DNA of 64,000 nt from Streptomyces tibetensis (GTDB lineage: Bacteria > Actinomycetota > Actinomycetes > Streptomycetales > Streptomycetaceae), in contig NZ_SZVW01000019.1 in assembly GCF_007655005.1 (NCBI RefSeq), positions 62,001 to 126,000 of the forward strand. Reading direction: 5' to 3'. How positions within the stretch are numbered: the stretch's first letter is position 1; the number at the start of each line of letters is the position of its first letter. The translations under genes and the position numbers were made by a program. The notes below the pieces were generated by a model that was given only the letters and a program-made list of their open reading frames with translations, was not told the DNA's origin and made no database searches. This document shows positions 63,394-64,000 of the stretch, in pieces.

Positions 63394-63921
63394 TCACGCC
63401 CCCGGGTGCTCCCCGGGTTCCACGAGCAGCCGGGCGTAGTTGGCCATGGACCGCTGGTAGCGCGGGAGGTGCGGGGCCAGGGCGCCCAGGGCCAGTGCCA
63501 GTGCCTCCCGGTCACGGCCGAGGCTCGACAGGCACAGCGCGAGCGTCGCGCGTACGGGGTCGTCGAGCTCGTCGGACGGGGCGAGAAGCTCGGGCGTCAG
63601 CAGCGCGAGGCCCTCTTCGGCCCGGCCGGTGTTCCGCAGTGAGCTGGCCAGCTGGATCTTCGTCCGGCGGGCCTTGTAGGGGCTGGCGTCGGCGAGACCG
63701 CCCGCCAGCGCCTCCTGGTACAGGGGGACCGCCTTGTCGGAGCGGCCCGTGGAGTCCCAGGCGCAGGCCCGCTCGAACAAGCCGAGCGGACTGCCCTCGG
63801 GCAGCTCGGCGACGAGGGCGTCGACGTCGGCGCGGAAGCGGGCCTCGCCCTCCTCCGTCTCGGCGTAGTCGTCGAAACGGTCCCACAGGGCGGCCACGCG
63901 ATCTTCCCAGTCCTGATCCAC
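63394..63921 (-). CDS. TPR-repeat protein
   Basis: A 175-aa helical protein with TPR_5-type repeats (GLFERACAWDSTGRSDKAVPLYQEAL, IQLASSLRNTGRAEEGLALL, LALCLSSLGRDREALALAL). TPR proteins act as protein-binding adaptors; the partner is unknown. The GTG start 63921 has GAGGGTGG upstream. It is followed after 48 bp by the sigma-like membrane protein gene on the same strand, so the two may be one operon. The last 79 bases of the window hold nothing I can identify. Confidence 0.85.
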   Translation of the reverse strand: MDQDWEDRVAALWDRFDDYAETEEGEARFRADVDALVAELPEGSPLGLFERACAWDSTGRSDKAVPLYQEALAGGLADASPYKARRTKIQLASSLRNTGRAEEGLALLTPELLAPSDELDDPVRATLALCLSSLGRDREALALALGALAPHLPRYQRSMANYARLLVEPGEHPGA

Positions 63922-64000
63922 CTGCCCACCCTCGCACAGGAGTGCACACCGGGGCAGCGGATTTTGAGCACGGTGGGCTCCGCAGCCGTATCGAGGGCGA

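Overview
The window is a piece of an actinobacterial chromosome, almost certainly Streptomyces. GC is very high with strong third-position GC bias, GTG and TTG starts are common, and there are a SARP/AfsR-type regulator, F420-linked oxidoreductase, sedolisin protease, Streptomyces-type small proteins (DUF6243, DUF6578) and the classic malR-malEFG maltose block. From memory, glnA2-glnE-PAP2-malR-malEFG-glucosidase-amylase-pullulanase is the order seen around SCO2226-SCO2241 in S. coelicolor. I ran no search. The stretch reads as core chromosome: I see no prophage, transposase, integrase, CRISPR array, tRNA or rRNA. Unusual content is mostly in intergenic repeats and control sites.

Layout. 1-5.9 kb: a WD40 protein cut by the left edge, an Rsm22-like methyltransferase, a small secreted SH3-like protein, a secreted S28/S37-type peptidase, a DUF6243 protein and a TetR gene sharing an operator region, and a secreted glycerophosphodiesterase. 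5.9-8 kb: an approximately 126-copy perfect heptamer array, a decayed 37-bp repeat block, a prim-pol-like gene and a 33-35-bp repeat block. 8-14 kb: a lipoprotein, the iron uptake operon efeOBU under a DmdR/IdeR-like iron box, a PhzF-like gene whose 3' end is duplicated, and heme oxygenase. 14-19 kb: methionine aminopeptidase, small conserved proteins, an F420-dependent NADP reductase and a site-2-type protease. 19-25.4 kb: a SARP-NB-ARC-TPR regulator facing a DrrAB-type ABC exporter that carries SARP-like 11-bp direct repeats in its promoter, then panB. 25.7-31 kb: a DHA2 efflux pump with its TetR, an EEP-family hydrolase, a DHA1 transporter and a methyltransferase. 31-39 kb: VOC protein, nadE, a sedolisin, a DUF3105-DUF305 pair, and nsrR with hmpA (nitric oxide sensing and detoxification). 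39-46 kb: glnA2, two more VOC proteins, glnE and a PAP2 protein. 46.5-60.2 kb: maltose and starch utilisation (malR, malEFG, alpha-glucosidase, secreted alpha-amylase, giant amylase-pullulanase) with CTTGCA-type MalR sites. 60-64 kb: an isomerase-like protein, a TetR, a sigma-like membrane protein and a TPR protein.

How it works together. Secreted pullulanase and amylase cut alpha-glucans, MalE binds maltodextrins, MalFG imports them, the glucosidase splits them, and MalR senses them. EfeO, EfeB and EfeU take up iron, and a nearby heme oxygenase could release iron from heme. NsrR probably represses hmpA and itself through related palindromes. GlnE would adenylylate a glutamine synthetase encoded elsewhere; GlnA2 is the gamma-glutamylpolyamine type. 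At least nine genes have a TANNNT box 6-8 nt before the start codon and no convincing Shine-Dalgarno, which suggests leaderless transcripts.

The most notable observations are the heptamer array, the two TetR operators with one shared core, the SARP-like direct repeats in front of the ABC exporter, a palindromic repeat inserted in frame in glnE, an exact 86-bp tandem duplication at the end of the PhzF-like gene, and a sigma-like protein fused to a membrane anchor.
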